From the IMG/VR virus record IMGVR_UViG_3300042888_001738, positions 62,001 through 126,000 of that record: 64,000 nt of DNA, one strand, 5' to 3'. The DNA comes from a virus. The notes under the pieces are model-generated. The model was not told the origin of the DNA, ran no database searches, and worked only from the letters and a program-made list of their open reading frames with translations. Of this stretch, positions 26,609-35,833 are shown one piece after another (the stretch's first letter is position 1; each line of letters begins with the position of its first letter). The position numbers were made by a program, and so were the translations under genes.

Positions 26609-29595
26609 TGGCAACACAGAAATTTACTTGTCCGCCTCAAAGTAGTGCAGCAAATCAATTCTCTAACAATTTAGTTGGGGTACAACTTGTTGCGGGCGGA
26701 GGTTTGACACAAGCAAATTTCAACTTCACTACAAACATAACGGAAAAACAAAATAGAACTTTTACGATAGGTGCATTTTCAGACCCTATCAATTTGGAGT
26801 CTATTAATATTGAAACAAATGTTGAAGCTGCTGAAATTTTAGCGGCGAACTACCGAGTTTATCCTAACTACGACTTAAGTCAGGTTACTAACTTTACTCA
26901 ATACGGATCCTTAGTAAAAAGGTTCTCAACCTCTATTACGAAGATCATTAATTTTTTCCCTGCCGGTTTAGAGGTACCACCTCAGACTGACAAATTTATT
27001 AATCAAGAAACCGCATTTAATATTATATACGATTCGGTGGAAGATGACACAACGTTGGAAATACACCTTTCCTCAATAAGAAACCCATTTGAAATTGATT
27101 TTTCACAAAACGCAGAAATCAATATGATGTATAATGAGAATCAGGTTTCGTCTTTGAGAAATATGAAGTTAGAGTATAAGAAATATGTTCTTTTTATTAA
27201 TGGGCAACAATACCCACTTAACTATCTATACCCAACCAATAGTGATTCGACAAGTCTTAAAATAATTGTAGATGGAAACCCATTCAGTGGTAATCAAATA
27301 TCATATGATTACTTAGTAATTAGACCAAACGATTTCGAAGTGAATAAAGTATTCAATTTGAACTTCGACCCCGTTGAAAATTTCCTACTTAATAGACGAA
27401 TTACACCTGTATACACCGCAAAATTTGTTGTACCAAAAGAATTAGAGGATGGTACGTTTGCGATCTCAAGTGAATACGCAACATTCCCTCAAGCGGGTAT
27501 TTGGAATTTAGATATCGTTACGGTTCGTTTTGATAACTACTTAGTACAAATTAATGACTTCGCTATAAACCTAGATCAGTACAATACGAACTTAATCTCA
27601 AGGTTTATGACAACAGGTGCGTTAAAAGAGTTCGACACACCAGATCAGAGATTTGAAAAATTATTACAGATATATGGTAGAAGTTTCGATGAAACAAAAT
27701 CATTTATTTCAGCGTTAGGTAATATGAATAGTGTTCATTATACCATACAAAATGACATACCATCACAATTATTAAAAAACTTAGCTCAAACATTAGGTTG
27801 GGTTACTAATTTCTCACCAATCTCAAATGAGGAATTATTACAGGCAGTATTCTCAACACAACCAAATACATTTCCAGGTTTACAAATAGGACAGACACCT
27901 GAGGAGATTAACTATCAATTCTATAGAAACTTAATATTAAATTCTGCTTACCTATTTAAATCAAAGGGTACAAGAAAGTCTATTGAATGTCTTTTGAGAA
28001 TGGTTGGTGCACCTGAAGCATTAATTGACTTTCATGAATATGTCTATGTTGCTGACCAACGAATTAATATGAGAGAATTTGACCAACAATACTTTCAGAT
28101 TACAGGTGGTACCTTGAACCTACAAATTCCGGTATTACAAGGAGATAATACATTCTCAATACAAGGAGTTCAATATACAGGATTTACAACGGTTTCAGTT
28201 AACTCAAATGTATTAACGGTAAGAGAAGATTACCCTGTAGATGCTTTTGGATGCCCTCAAATGCCAATAGCGACCGAGACTTATTACTTCCAAATAGGGG
28301 GCGGTTGGTTCGAGTCAACTCCACAACATAGAATGCCTGAGTTTGCAGTACCAACTAACTTGGTATTCACAGGTAATAACCCTAACTATCAAACTCAACT
28401 ATTACCATTTAATTATGGTGAAGAATATCTACAAAGATATAGACAATTCCCATACATGAATTTAGGATTTAAGTTGAGAAGAGTTGCCGACAACAAAAAA
28501 AGTTGGGTAGATACCGATCCATTCTTAAGAACAAGTTTTGATGGTGGATTTAATTCGTATTATGAAGCGGGTGAAGATTGTTTGGTATTGAATGTGAAAA
28601 ACGTTGACATTATGATGAATCCAGCACAAGGATTAGTTTATGATGTTTGGACGATGTCAAGACAATTTAATTTCCCAATTCCTGAACAAGGTTTGTTCTA
28701 CACACCACCTTCACCTTGTAATATACCAAACCCATACCCTAAGTTAGGTGGTATAGATTGGACGACAATTGTACCAAAACCAAAACAAAAAACATTCTTT
28801 GAGTTTGCTCAAACATTTTGGAGAAACATGGTTAACACAAGAAACAGACAAACTATCACAGATGGTAAGACTGGAGGTTACCCAACACTCCAATCAATTT
28901 ATTGGAGATATTTAGAATCTCAAAAATTAGCGGGAATTCAAAACGATAACTTCACATATCAAACGATGATTGATTATGTGAATGGAATGGGTAATTATTG
29001 GATTAGAATGGTGGAACAAATGGTTCCGGCAACAACAATATGGAATACAGGTGTTAGATTAGAAAACTCGGTTCTTCACAGACAAAAGTATGTGTGGAGA
29101 AGACAAGAAGGATGTAAGTTTATTCCGGTACCTTGTAAACCTTGTACTCTATCAACACAGCTGTATGTACTTGATTGTCCTGTACAAGAAGTGATTTGTG
29201 GTTTGTATCCTTGGAATAATGACCCATTGATTACATCTTTTGGTGTTGTATTAAATCAAACATTACAAACATTCTTTAGTCAAAACGGACTGAACTCAAC
29301 AGTTTGTTCTCTTAATACCGTTTCATCAACTTGGTATGTTGATATTAGACAGAACGGAGTTTTAATAGAACAATATGGTTTCTTTAATGGTGTTGGACCA
29401 AGCCAATTCCCAACCGACACTCAGTGGGTGGATGCTTTAGGAATAGCTTTAGGTAATTTACTAACATCAGGATATAGTTATAATATTGATGAGGATAGTG
29501 AAAATGTAGTCGTATTTAATAATAATTGTGTGCCTAATTTTGACGACTTCCAAATAAACGTAGGAATAGAATTCGAAATATTTTGTAACCAATAA
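26608..29595 (+). CDS. Baseplate wedge protein with P2 gpI-like domain
   Basis: Probable wedge protein linking baseplate and fibres. 995 residues, near the size of T4 gp7 (1032). Residues about 345-480 match the pattern of the P2 gpI tail-protein family: FEKLLQIYGRSFDETKSFIS, then DIPSQLLKNLAQTLGW, then LILNSAYLFKSKGTRKSIE and LLRMVGAPEALIDFHEY. The family hallmarks are an LA..LGW segment and a KGT...I..LL...G segment. N- and C-terminal parts are beta-rich; a Cys/Pro segment is near residue 840-860 (CKFIPVPCKPCTLS). It follows gp25 and gp6, as in contractile tails. Confidence 0.7.
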   Translation: MATQKFTCPPQSSAANQFSNNLVGVQLVAGGGLTQANFNFTTNITEKQNRTFTIGAFSDPINLESINIETNVEAAEILAANYRVYPNYDLSQVTNFTQYGSLVKRFSTSITKIINFFPAGLEVPPQTDKFINQETAFNIIYDSVEDDTTLEIHLSSIRNPFEIDFSQNAEINMMYNENQVSSLRNMKLEYKKYVLFINGQQYPLNYLYPTNSDSTSLKIIVDGNPFSGNQISYDYLVIRPNDFEVNKVFNLNFDPVENFLLNRRITPVYTAKFVVPKELEDGTFAISSEYATFPQAGIWNLDIVTVRFDNYLVQINDFAINLDQYNTNLISRFMTTGALKEFDTPDQRFEKLLQIYGRSFDETKSFISALGNMNSVHYTIQNDIPSQLLKNLAQTLGWVTNFSPISNEELLQAVFSTQPNTFPGLQIGQTPEEINYQFYRNLILNSAYLFKSKGTRKSIECLLRMVGAPEALIDFHEYVYVADQRINMREFDQQYFQITGGTLNLQIPVLQGDNTFSIQGVQYTGFTTVSVNSNVLTVREDYPVDAFGCPQMPIATETYYFQIGGGWFESTPQHRMPEFAVPTNLVFTGNNPNYQTQLLPFNYGEEYLQRYRQFPYMNLGFKLRRVADNKKSWVDTDPFLRTSFDGGFNSYYEAGEDCLVLNVKNVDIMMNPAQGLVYDVWTMSRQFNFPIPEQGLFYTPPSPCNIPNPYPKLGGIDWTTIVPKPKQKTFFEFAQTFWRNMVNTRNRQTITDGKTGGYPTLQSIYWRYLESQKLAGIQNDNFTYQTMIDYVNGMGNYWIRMVEQMVPATTIWNTGVRLENSVLHRQKYVWRRQEGCKFIPVPCKPCTLSTQLYVLDCPVQEVICGLYPWNNDPLITSFGVVLNQTLQTFFSQNGLNSTVCSLNTVSSTWYVDIRQNGVLIEQYGFFNGVGPSQFPTDTQWVDALGIALGNLLTSGYSYNIDEDSENVVVFNNNCVPNFDDFQINVGIEFEIFCNQ

Positions 29596-31793
29596 TGATT
29601 CAAGTATTTAACTTTAATATAACAGGAGATTGTAGTAATACAGGGAGTGGTGCGGTATCGTTTGATATTACTGGAACAACCCCAACAGTCGCACCTTTTA
29701 GTATTACAGATGCGACAGGTCAAGGGTTATTACCCTTATCTGCAGCAACATTAACATATACGGTTACAGGATTAACAGGTGGAACTTATTACGCAACGAT
29801 TGCCGATTCATCTTCCGAAAAGGTAGTCCAAAACATATACATATCGACGGGTACAACCGCAACAATAGATTCTACAGCACCATCTTGTGGTTTAGATAAT
29901 GGGGTTATTACAGGGTTTACAAGTGCGGTTTATGGAAACTCAACATTTGAATTATATGATGGTGATAATAACTATATTACATCGGCAATAACACCAACGA
30001 CGTATTATGAATTTACAAACCTTTCTGCGGGAACTTATTATATTGTAGCAAACGATGGTGGTGGATGTACCGGTATTACATCATCTGTCATTTTAACAAC
30101 ATCAACAGGATTTACATTTGGTGGATATGTTGTTGATGATGCGAGTTGTATTGGTAGTGGTAGTGGTAAAATATTTATCACAGGACTTACACCTCCGGTC
30201 TCAGCATATACAATAAATTGGAGTTCAAATGTAGGGTCACAAACTGGTACCACAGTAACAGGATTGACGGGAGGTACTTATATCGTCTCAATAGAGAATC
30301 CATCGGGATGTACAGGATCTCAGTCATTTTTTGTAAATACGGTAGCACCTTTAGAGTCTGCGGGTTTTATAACAATATCACAACCAAGTTGTTTTGCGAA
30401 TGACGGTGAAGTTGAGTTCCTAATTGCAAATGGTACCGCTCCTTATTTCTTTAGTGGGTCATCTGGTCAGGTTGAAATAACATTTGATACCTCGGTAACA
30501 TTTACAGGATTATCATCGGGTGCTTATTCATTCTTAGTAACTGATGCTGGTTTATGTACCATTTATGATTCTGTGAGTTTAATAACACCTAATTCATTTA
30601 GTACGGTTGCAATTAATACGACAAATTCGTTCTGTTCATCAAACGATGGATCTATTCAGGTTTTAGTGGATAATGGGTTGAGTAATGTTAATAACCTCCT
30701 AACAACAATTTCAGGATCAACGGGAATACAACAAAGCGGAACAATAGGAAACCCAAACCAAACATTCAACGGACTACCTAATGGTAATTATTTGGTTACC
30801 GTGACTTCAGCGGGTTGTACATATACCGCAACAACAACCATAAGCTCTACAAATTTATATAGTGCAACAACGGCAGTTACAGGAACTACTTGCGGTAGTA
30901 ATAACGGCAGAATAGAGGTTACAGTTTCAACAGGAGGTACGTTACCCTATCAATTTACTTTGACAGGACCAACAGGACCAAACCCGTCAACTATTAATAA
31001 TCCTGTTGGTGTGTTCACCAACCTAAAAGGTGGTAATTATACCTTGACAGTTCAAGATTCGGGATTACCGACATGTGTCCAAAGTTTTACGATTTATGTT
31101 GATGTTAGTGATCCTGTTTATTTTAATTTATTCCCATCACAACCTTTAAATGGTAATGATGGATCAATTACAAGTTTTATTTATTCAGGAGAACCACCAT
31201 TTAATTTGATTTGGAGTGGTGGAAGTATAAATGGTTACACAGGAAGTACAGTCACAGGTTTAACAGCAGACACATATAGTTTAACTTGTACTGATGCTAG
31301 TGGTTGTTCACTTACAAAATCTGTAATACTAACAGGAACTAAAAAATATGTTGATTATCGATATTATACAATTTGTGAAGAACAATTCTTTGATAGTGGA
31401 TTGGTGCAGAAAAAATCAATAAGATCCATGTATTTGGAAGGTTTTAATGATCTTACAAGTGGGGATACAAATTGTATAATTAATTCTGCGGACTTCACAA
31501 TATATGCCGAGGTGGGGGGACAATCGGCACAAACCGAGTTCTATACCTCAACAGGTACTACCGATTACCCAAGTGACACGGTTTGGGCTGATGCGATCGT
31601 AAATATATTAGAAGATTTTGTTGGTATTTCTGGTGTTACCGTAGATATCATATCAAATAGAATTACAATAACGGCAGCTTGTGAAGACTTAAAGAAGAAT
31701 TGTGGTAATCAACCCATAAATCCATTACAAGATAGTGAAATAAAAGTTAATTTATTAATTGATTACGACATATCTTGTGTTAGTTGTAGTTAA
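29595..31793 (+). CDS. Tail fibre/adhesin protein with SprB-like repeats
   Basis: Predicted extended fibre. 732 residues built from about seven beta modules of 70-85 residues, each with a C..NDG.I.....NG..PY.......T.....F..L..G.Y...V.D..GC skeleton. Clear examples are SCFANDGEVEFLIANGTAPY, TCGSNNGRIEVTVSTGG and LTADTYSLTCTDASGC. This pattern is that of SprB repeats in gliding adhesins of Flavobacteria. The C-terminal 150 residues are different, with Cys-rich strands (DTNCIINSADFTIY, ACEDLKKNCGNQ). Start overlaps the stop of the wedge gene. It is likely a host-contact or spacer fibre; repeat count and function are inferred. Confidence 0.72.
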   Translation: MIQVFNFNITGDCSNTGSGAVSFDITGTTPTVAPFSITDATGQGLLPLSAATLTYTVTGLTGGTYYATIADSSSEKVVQNIYISTGTTATIDSTAPSCGLDNGVITGFTSAVYGNSTFELYDGDNNYITSAITPTTYYEFTNLSAGTYYIVANDGGGCTGITSSVILTTSTGFTFGGYVVDDASCIGSGSGKIFITGLTPPVSAYTINWSSNVGSQTGTTVTGLTGGTYIVSIENPSGCTGSQSFFVNTVAPLESAGFITISQPSCFANDGEVEFLIANGTAPYFFSGSSGQVEITFDTSVTFTGLSSGAYSFLVTDAGLCTIYDSVSLITPNSFSTVAINTTNSFCSSNDGSIQVLVDNGLSNVNNLLTTISGSTGIQQSGTIGNPNQTFNGLPNGNYLVTVTSAGCTYTATTTISSTNLYSATTAVTGTTCGSNNGRIEVTVSTGGTLPYQFTLTGPTGPNPSTINNPVGVFTNLKGGNYTLTVQDSGLPTCVQSFTIYVDVSDPVYFNLFPSQPLNGNDGSITSFIYSGEPPFNLIWSGGSINGYTGSTVTGLTADTYSLTCTDASGCSLTKSVILTGTKKYVDYRYYTICEEQFFDSGLVQKKSIRSMYLEGFNDLTSGDTNCIINSADFTIYAEVGGQSAQTEFYTSTGTTDYPSDTVWADAIVNILEDFVGISGVTVDIISNRITITAACEDLKKNCGNQPINPLQDSEIKVNLLIDYDISCVSCS

Positions 31794-31796
31794 TTC

Positions 31797-32093
31797 ATGC
31801 CTAATCAAGTAACCATATTAAGTGCGGTTGGTATTACACCACCTTTTAGTGGAACTGCCTGTGATGTTTACGGAAACAACTGTGTTTATGTTGGTAGTGG
31901 GTCAACATTCCCAACCACATTTACTTTACCATCACAATTCAATACAGCACCTGCGTTACAATTAACTATTACAGATTCTGCGGGATGTACCCTAAGTGAA
32001 ACGATTTATTGTGAAGCCGAAGGTCAACCAAAACAGTTCCAAAATCTTGATTATTTCTTCTTTATGGGAGGAGACCAATATAATTTCCAATAA
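31797..32093 (+). CDS. Small fibre-associated protein, paralogue of the gene at 42458
   Basis: Unrecognised 98-residue beta-rich protein immediately before the collagen-like fibre gene. It begins MPNQVTILSAVGITPPFSG and contains CDVYGNNCVYVGS and a TFTLPSQF strand. The minus-strand product of 42458-42679 has the same plan: MPTQITISTLTGAQPFDVY, CDTGYTNCIYIS and YSFDLPF. Both also precede a fibre-type gene in their own reading direction, so they are probably paired fibre components (adaptor, connector or chaperone). The C-terminus here is aromatic (YFFFMGGDQYNF). Confidence 0.7.
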   Translation: MPNQVTILSAVGITPPFSGTACDVYGNNCVYVGSGSTFPTTFTLPSQFNTAPALQLTITDSAGCTLSETIYCEAEGQPKQFQNLDYFFFMGGDQYNFQ

Positions 32094-32098
32094 TACAA

Positions 32099-32105
32099 TA
32101 TTTAT
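32099..32105 (+). promoter_or_regulatory. TATTTAT motif, candidate promoter element
   Basis: TATTTAT lies 8 nt before the ATG of the collagen-like fibre gene, in a 20-nt gap. Confidence 0.45.
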
Positions 32106-32113
32106 AAGTTGAT

Positions 32114-34801
32114 ATGGCATTACTAACAGATCAAATATTAGCGACAGGAGTTTCACTTAATGATTTAATACATATTGTTATTACGGGTGATACCTCACAA
32201 AATCCTGCCGGTTCATCGTATAAAGCAACTATTCAACAAGTCGCAACTGCAATTGGTGGTAAAACTGGAACTAGTGGTACTTCGGGTACAAGCGGAACTT
32301 CAGGAAATAGTGGATCTTCAGGGTCTTCAGGTACTAGCGGAATAAATGGTACAAGTGGTACGTCTGGAACAGATGGAACTTCAGGTACAGACGGAACTAG
32401 CGGAACAGATGGAACTTCAGGTACAGACGGAACTAGCGGAACAGATGGATCTTCAGGAACTAGCGGAACTTCGGGTACTAGCGGAACAGATGGAACTAGT
32501 GGAACAGACGGAACTTCAGGATCGAGCGGTTCTTCAGGGACTAGCGGAACAGATGGATCTTCAGGTACTAGCGGAACTTCAGGGACTAGCGGAATAGATG
32601 GAACTAGCGGAACAGATGGGACTAGCGGAACAGATGGAACTTCAGGAACAAATGGGACTAGCGGAACAGACGGAACTTCAGGAACAAATGGGACTAGCGG
32701 AACAGACGGAACTTCAGGATCGAGCGGTTCTTCAGGGACTAGCGGAACAGATGGATCTTCAGGTACTAGCGGAACTTCAGGGACTAGCGGAACAGATGGG
32801 ACTAGCGGAACAAATGGGACTTCAGGAACAAATGGGACTAGCGGAACAAATGGGACTAGCGGAACATCTGGTACGGATGGATCTTCAGGGACTAGTGGAA
32901 CATCTGGATCAAGTGGTAATCCATTAACGGTATATGACTCATCATCAGGAGTAACAGTAACAAATGTTACTGGAATGACTTTCAGTGGATCATCAGTTGT
33001 TGCAAACGGACAGAATGTAATTATTACAATGACAGGGTCAACCGGTACATCCGGATCAAGCGGTACTAGCGGAAACTCAGGTTCTTCAGGTTCTTCAGGA
33101 ACATCTGGATTAAGCGGTACATCTGGTTCGTCAGGAACTAGCGGTAATAGCGGAAGTTCAGGAACATCAGGATCAAGCGGTTCTTCAGGAACATCAGGAT
33201 CAAGCGGTTCTTCAGGAACATCAGGATCAAGCGGTTCTTCAGGAACTTCAGGTTCGAGTGGTACTAGCGGTGCAATCGGAAAAGATGGTAATGATGGATC
33301 AAATTCTGGTAGGTGGATTTACCAATCATCAGCAACAACAACACCATCAATTGCTAACTTCTCAACTGATTCAGACTCCGTTGGTTTTGTATCTAATATT
33401 TACATTAACGATGAGTCAATAAATACTGTTGACTATACTTCATGGTTAGCCGGTATTGATACAATACAAGCAACAGGAAGACCTGTTTATTTACAAATTA
33501 CTCAACTTGGTAATAATAGTATTATTGGTATATGGACCGTAGGTACAATTGGTGTAATCGGTACTGTGTATAGTTTTGGTTCACTTAGTCCTGTTGTAAC
33601 TAACGGAACTTTTAGTGTGGGTGCAACATATACAATATCTTGGGTTTACGATGGTGTTAGTGGAAGTTCAGGTAGTTCAGGTACAAGTGGGTCATCAGGA
33701 TCATCTGGAACTAGCGGAACTTCGGTTATTGTACCAGGATCAAACAACGAAATACTCACCTCAAACGGAGCTGGTGGTATTGTTGCGGAAAACTTAGCGA
33801 CTTTTGATGGTACGACTTTAGCTTTAAATAAAAACAGCACGTCACCTAACATTACCTTAACTGATTCTGGATCAACATCTAATGATGTTTATATTAGGTT
33901 TTCACCAACAGCAACAACCGCAACATATGCGGTAGGTATCGATAAGAGTGACGGCAACACATATAAAATTACATATGGGTCGAATGTAACACCAAGTACC
34001 GGTAGTGCAAGATTAGAAATAACTTCAGGTGGTACAGTAAACATACCAACAAACAGTAACAACACTATATTCAATATAGGAACTGCGGAACAAGTTGGTG
34101 TCTATGCGACTACAACATCATCAGGGTTTAGATTTTATAATGGTTCCAGTAATATGGATCAATATAGTTCGATCATACAATACGATAATTTTTCCGAATA
34201 CACGACAAACGTAGGTAATACAAATAGTGCGGCTATTTCATACTTTACAAATATGGCATTGTCCGGTGAAACAAACTTTGGTTGTAATGCGGGGATTCCT
34301 GATATGACTCTTTTTAACTCGGGATCAACGAGTAACTTCATAATAGGTGGTGCTGGTTTATACGTTAGATATAATTTAAGTGTTGATGGGAAAGTGAGGG
34401 TTGGAACTCAAGGTTCTGGAACTGGAACTGCAAATGTTTATAGAGACCCAACAACAGGTATTTTAGGTCCAATTTCTTCTGACGTTAGATTAAAAACAAA
34501 TATAACACAAATATCGGGAGCAACAGATATTATTTCTAATTTGAGAGGAGTTTACTTTAATTGGGTGAGTAATGAAGATTTTATAATAAGCGATGAATCC
34601 AAACAAGTTGGTTTGATTGCTCAAGAAGTTGATCAGTATTTTCCTGAGGCGGTTACACCTAATGGTGTTAAAGATTATAAATCTGTTAAATATGGTGAAA
34701 TGGTTTCATTACTTATTGAGGGTTTTAAAGAACAGAATGAAGTAATAAAATCTTTACAATCTGAAGTTGAGTTATTGAAACAAAGATTGGATAATCTTTA
34801 A
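32114..34801 (+). CDS. Collagen-like tail fibre with C-terminal S74 intramolecular chaperone
   Basis: Trimeric host-contact fibre. 895 residues. N-terminal anchor (about 1-50), then Gly-X-Y triplets with Ser/Thr/Asp/Asn rather than Pro: residues 52-267, 308-398 and a short block near 514-538. Beta domains lie between and after them. The C-terminal 107 residues are a peptidase S74 chaperone: SSDVRLKTNI at 788-797, GLIAQEVDQYFPEAV, KSVKYGEMVSLLIEGFKEQ, and a heptad tail (IKSLQSEVELLKQRLDNL). In this family the chaperone folds the trimer and cleaves itself off before the Ser of S-D-x-R-L-K, here probably Ser789. The gene lies between the small fibre partner and a glycosyltransferase-like gene. 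Confidence 0.88.
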   Translation: MALLTDQILATGVSLNDLIHIVITGDTSQNPAGSSYKATIQQVATAIGGKTGTSGTSGTSGTSGNSGSSGSSGTSGINGTSGTSGTDGTSGTDGTSGTDGTSGTDGTSGTDGSSGTSGTSGTSGTDGTSGTDGTSGSSGSSGTSGTDGSSGTSGTSGTSGIDGTSGTDGTSGTDGTSGTNGTSGTDGTSGTNGTSGTDGTSGSSGSSGTSGTDGSSGTSGTSGTSGTDGTSGTNGTSGTNGTSGTNGTSGTSGTDGSSGTSGTSGSSGNPLTVYDSSSGVTVTNVTGMTFSGSSVVANGQNVIITMTGSTGTSGSSGTSGNSGSSGSSGTSGLSGTSGSSGTSGNSGSSGTSGSSGSSGTSGSSGSSGTSGSSGSSGTSGSSGTSGAIGKDGNDGSNSGRWIYQSSATTTPSIANFSTDSDSVGFVSNIYINDESINTVDYTSWLAGIDTIQATGRPVYLQITQLGNNSIIGIWTVGTIGVIGTVYSFGSLSPVVTNGTFSVGATYTISWVYDGVSGSSGSSGTSGSSGSSGTSGTSVIVPGSNNEILTSNGAGGIVAENLATFDGTTLALNKNSTSPNITLTDSGSTSNDVYIRFSPTATTATYAVGIDKSDGNTYKITYGSNVTPSTGSARLEITSGGTVNIPTNSNNTIFNIGTAEQVGVYATTTSSGFRFYNGSSNMDQYSSIIQYDNFSEYTTNVGNTNSAAISYFTNMALSGETNFGCNAGIPDMTLFNSGSTSNFIIGGAGLYVRYNLSVDGKVRVGTQGSGTGTANVYRDPTTGILGPISSDVRLKTNITQISGATDIISNLRGVYFNWVSNEDFIISDESKQVGLIAQEVDQYFPEAVTPNGVKDYKSVKYGEMVSLLIEGFKEQNEVIKSLQSEVELLKQRLDNL
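32267..32922 (+). repeat. Gly-X-Y coding tandem repeat block 1
   Basis: About 650 bp of 9-bp-based repeats built on GGAACTAGC, GGAACAGAT and GGATCTTCA units. It includes a 94-bp exact duplication: 32501-32594 equals 32699-32792 (offset 198 bp, 66 residues). Also a 36-bp unit (GGAACAGACGGAACTTCAGG followed by AACAAATGGGACTAGC) in tandem near 32624-32700. All units keep frame. Confidence 0.9.
33037..33290 (+). repeat. Gly-X-Y coding tandem repeat block 2
   Basis: A second in-frame block of Gly-Ser/Thr-Ser triplets, with an 18-27 bp unit (GGATCAAGCGGTTCTTCAGG then AACATCA) repeated several times around 33165-33245. It differs in codon pattern from block 1. Confidence 0.85.
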
Positions 34802-34839
34802 GATTTACAACCTCTTTATTTTTAATATTTTTTTTAAAT

Positions 34840-35820
34840 ATGGAGAGCATACTATTCGTCTCAGCACAACCTGACGTACCATACTTTATTTGGCAAATAA
34901 AATTATACGTACATAATTTTATCGAAAAAGGGATTAACCCCAACCAAATACACGTTGTTTTAGGACTGGTTCAAGGAAATACAAAACCATCTAAAGGAAG
35001 TGAACAACTTAAAGAGTTAGGTATTAACTTACATTACTTTGTGGATGAAAGATATAAGAAACAATATATCCCATCTATTAAACCATACCTCATTTCCAAG
35101 TGGATACAATCAAATCCTGACCACGGTAAGTTATTCTTTCTACATGATGCTGACATCATATTCAAAGACCTTCCAAACTTTAATGAGTTATTAAAAGATG
35201 ACGTGTGTTATCTTTCAGATACCGTAGGATATATAGGACACGATTATATTATGGATTGTTGTAGAAGATACGAAACAAAACACCCTACCTCAGAGAAAGG
35301 TCAACTTATAAGTGAAATGACGAATGTCATTGGTCTTGATGTTGAGACTGTTAAAGTTAATCAAGACAACTCAGGTGGAGGACAATACCTCATCAAAAAT
35401 TCAAATTGCGAATTGTGGGATAAGATTTATAAAGACTCAATCAAACTTTACGATCAAATGTTAGATTACCAAAGAAGGTTCCCAATTAATCCAGGTCAAA
35501 TACAATTTTGGACTGCCGAAATGTGGTCACTACTTTGGAACCTTTGGATGTATGGTTTTGAAACAAAAATAAGTGATGAGTTAAGTTTTTCATGGGCAAC
35601 AGACGATACTCAAAAGTACGAAAAACACCCCATTTTACATATGGCAGGAGTTACCGACAATCTCAAATCTACAAAATTTTATAAAGGAGACTATATTAAT
35701 ATGGACCCCATATTGAAAATGAGAGAAAACCCCAACCACTTCGATTATATCGACAAAGAGAGTTCCACAATAAAATATATTGAGAATATGAAATCTTATA
35801 TTCAAAAATACAATATTTGA
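34840..35820 (+). CDS. Glycosyltransferase-like protein (GT-A type)
   Basis: Probable sugar transferase. 326 residues, with an N-terminal Rossmann-like start (ILFVSAQPDVPYFIWQIKLY), the substrate/nucleotide part, and a D-x-D motif at residues 103-105 in FFLHDADIIFKD, typical of metal-dependent GT-A enzymes. A GGGQYLIKN loop (about residues 182-190), W-rich segments (FWTAEMWSLLWNLWMYG) and a late HMAG acceptor-like loop follow. No signal peptide. It sits between two fibre genes, so it may glycosylate a fibre or modify host-surface sugars; the substrate cannot be told from sequence. Confidence 0.65.
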   Translation: MESILFVSAQPDVPYFIWQIKLYVHNFIEKGINPNQIHVVLGLVQGNTKPSKGSEQLKELGINLHYFVDERYKKQYIPSIKPYLISKWIQSNPDHGKLFFLHDADIIFKDLPNFNELLKDDVCYLSDTVGYIGHDYIMDCCRRYETKHPTSEKGQLISEMTNVIGLDVETVKVNQDNSGGGQYLIKNSNCELWDKIYKDSIKLYDQMLDYQRRFPINPGQIQFWTAEMWSLLWNLWMYGFETKISDELSFSWATDDTQKYEKHPILHMAGVTDNLKSTKFYKGDYINMDPILKMRENPNHFDYIDKESSTIKYIENMKSYIQKYNI

Positions 35821-35821
35821 T

Positions 35822-35828
35822 TATTTAT
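35822..35828 (+). promoter_or_regulatory. TATTTAT motif, candidate promoter element
   Basis: TATTTAT lies 5 nt before the ATG at 35834 and just after the glycosyltransferase stop; a promoter here would give a leaderless transcript. Confidence 0.4.
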
Positions 35829-35833
35829 TGTAA

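Noticed and set aside
32346-32927. Open frames in another + frame within the fibre repeats (Gln/Leu/Glu-rich)
   Set aside because: A by-product of a 9-bp-type repeat that keeps every frame open; not separate genes.
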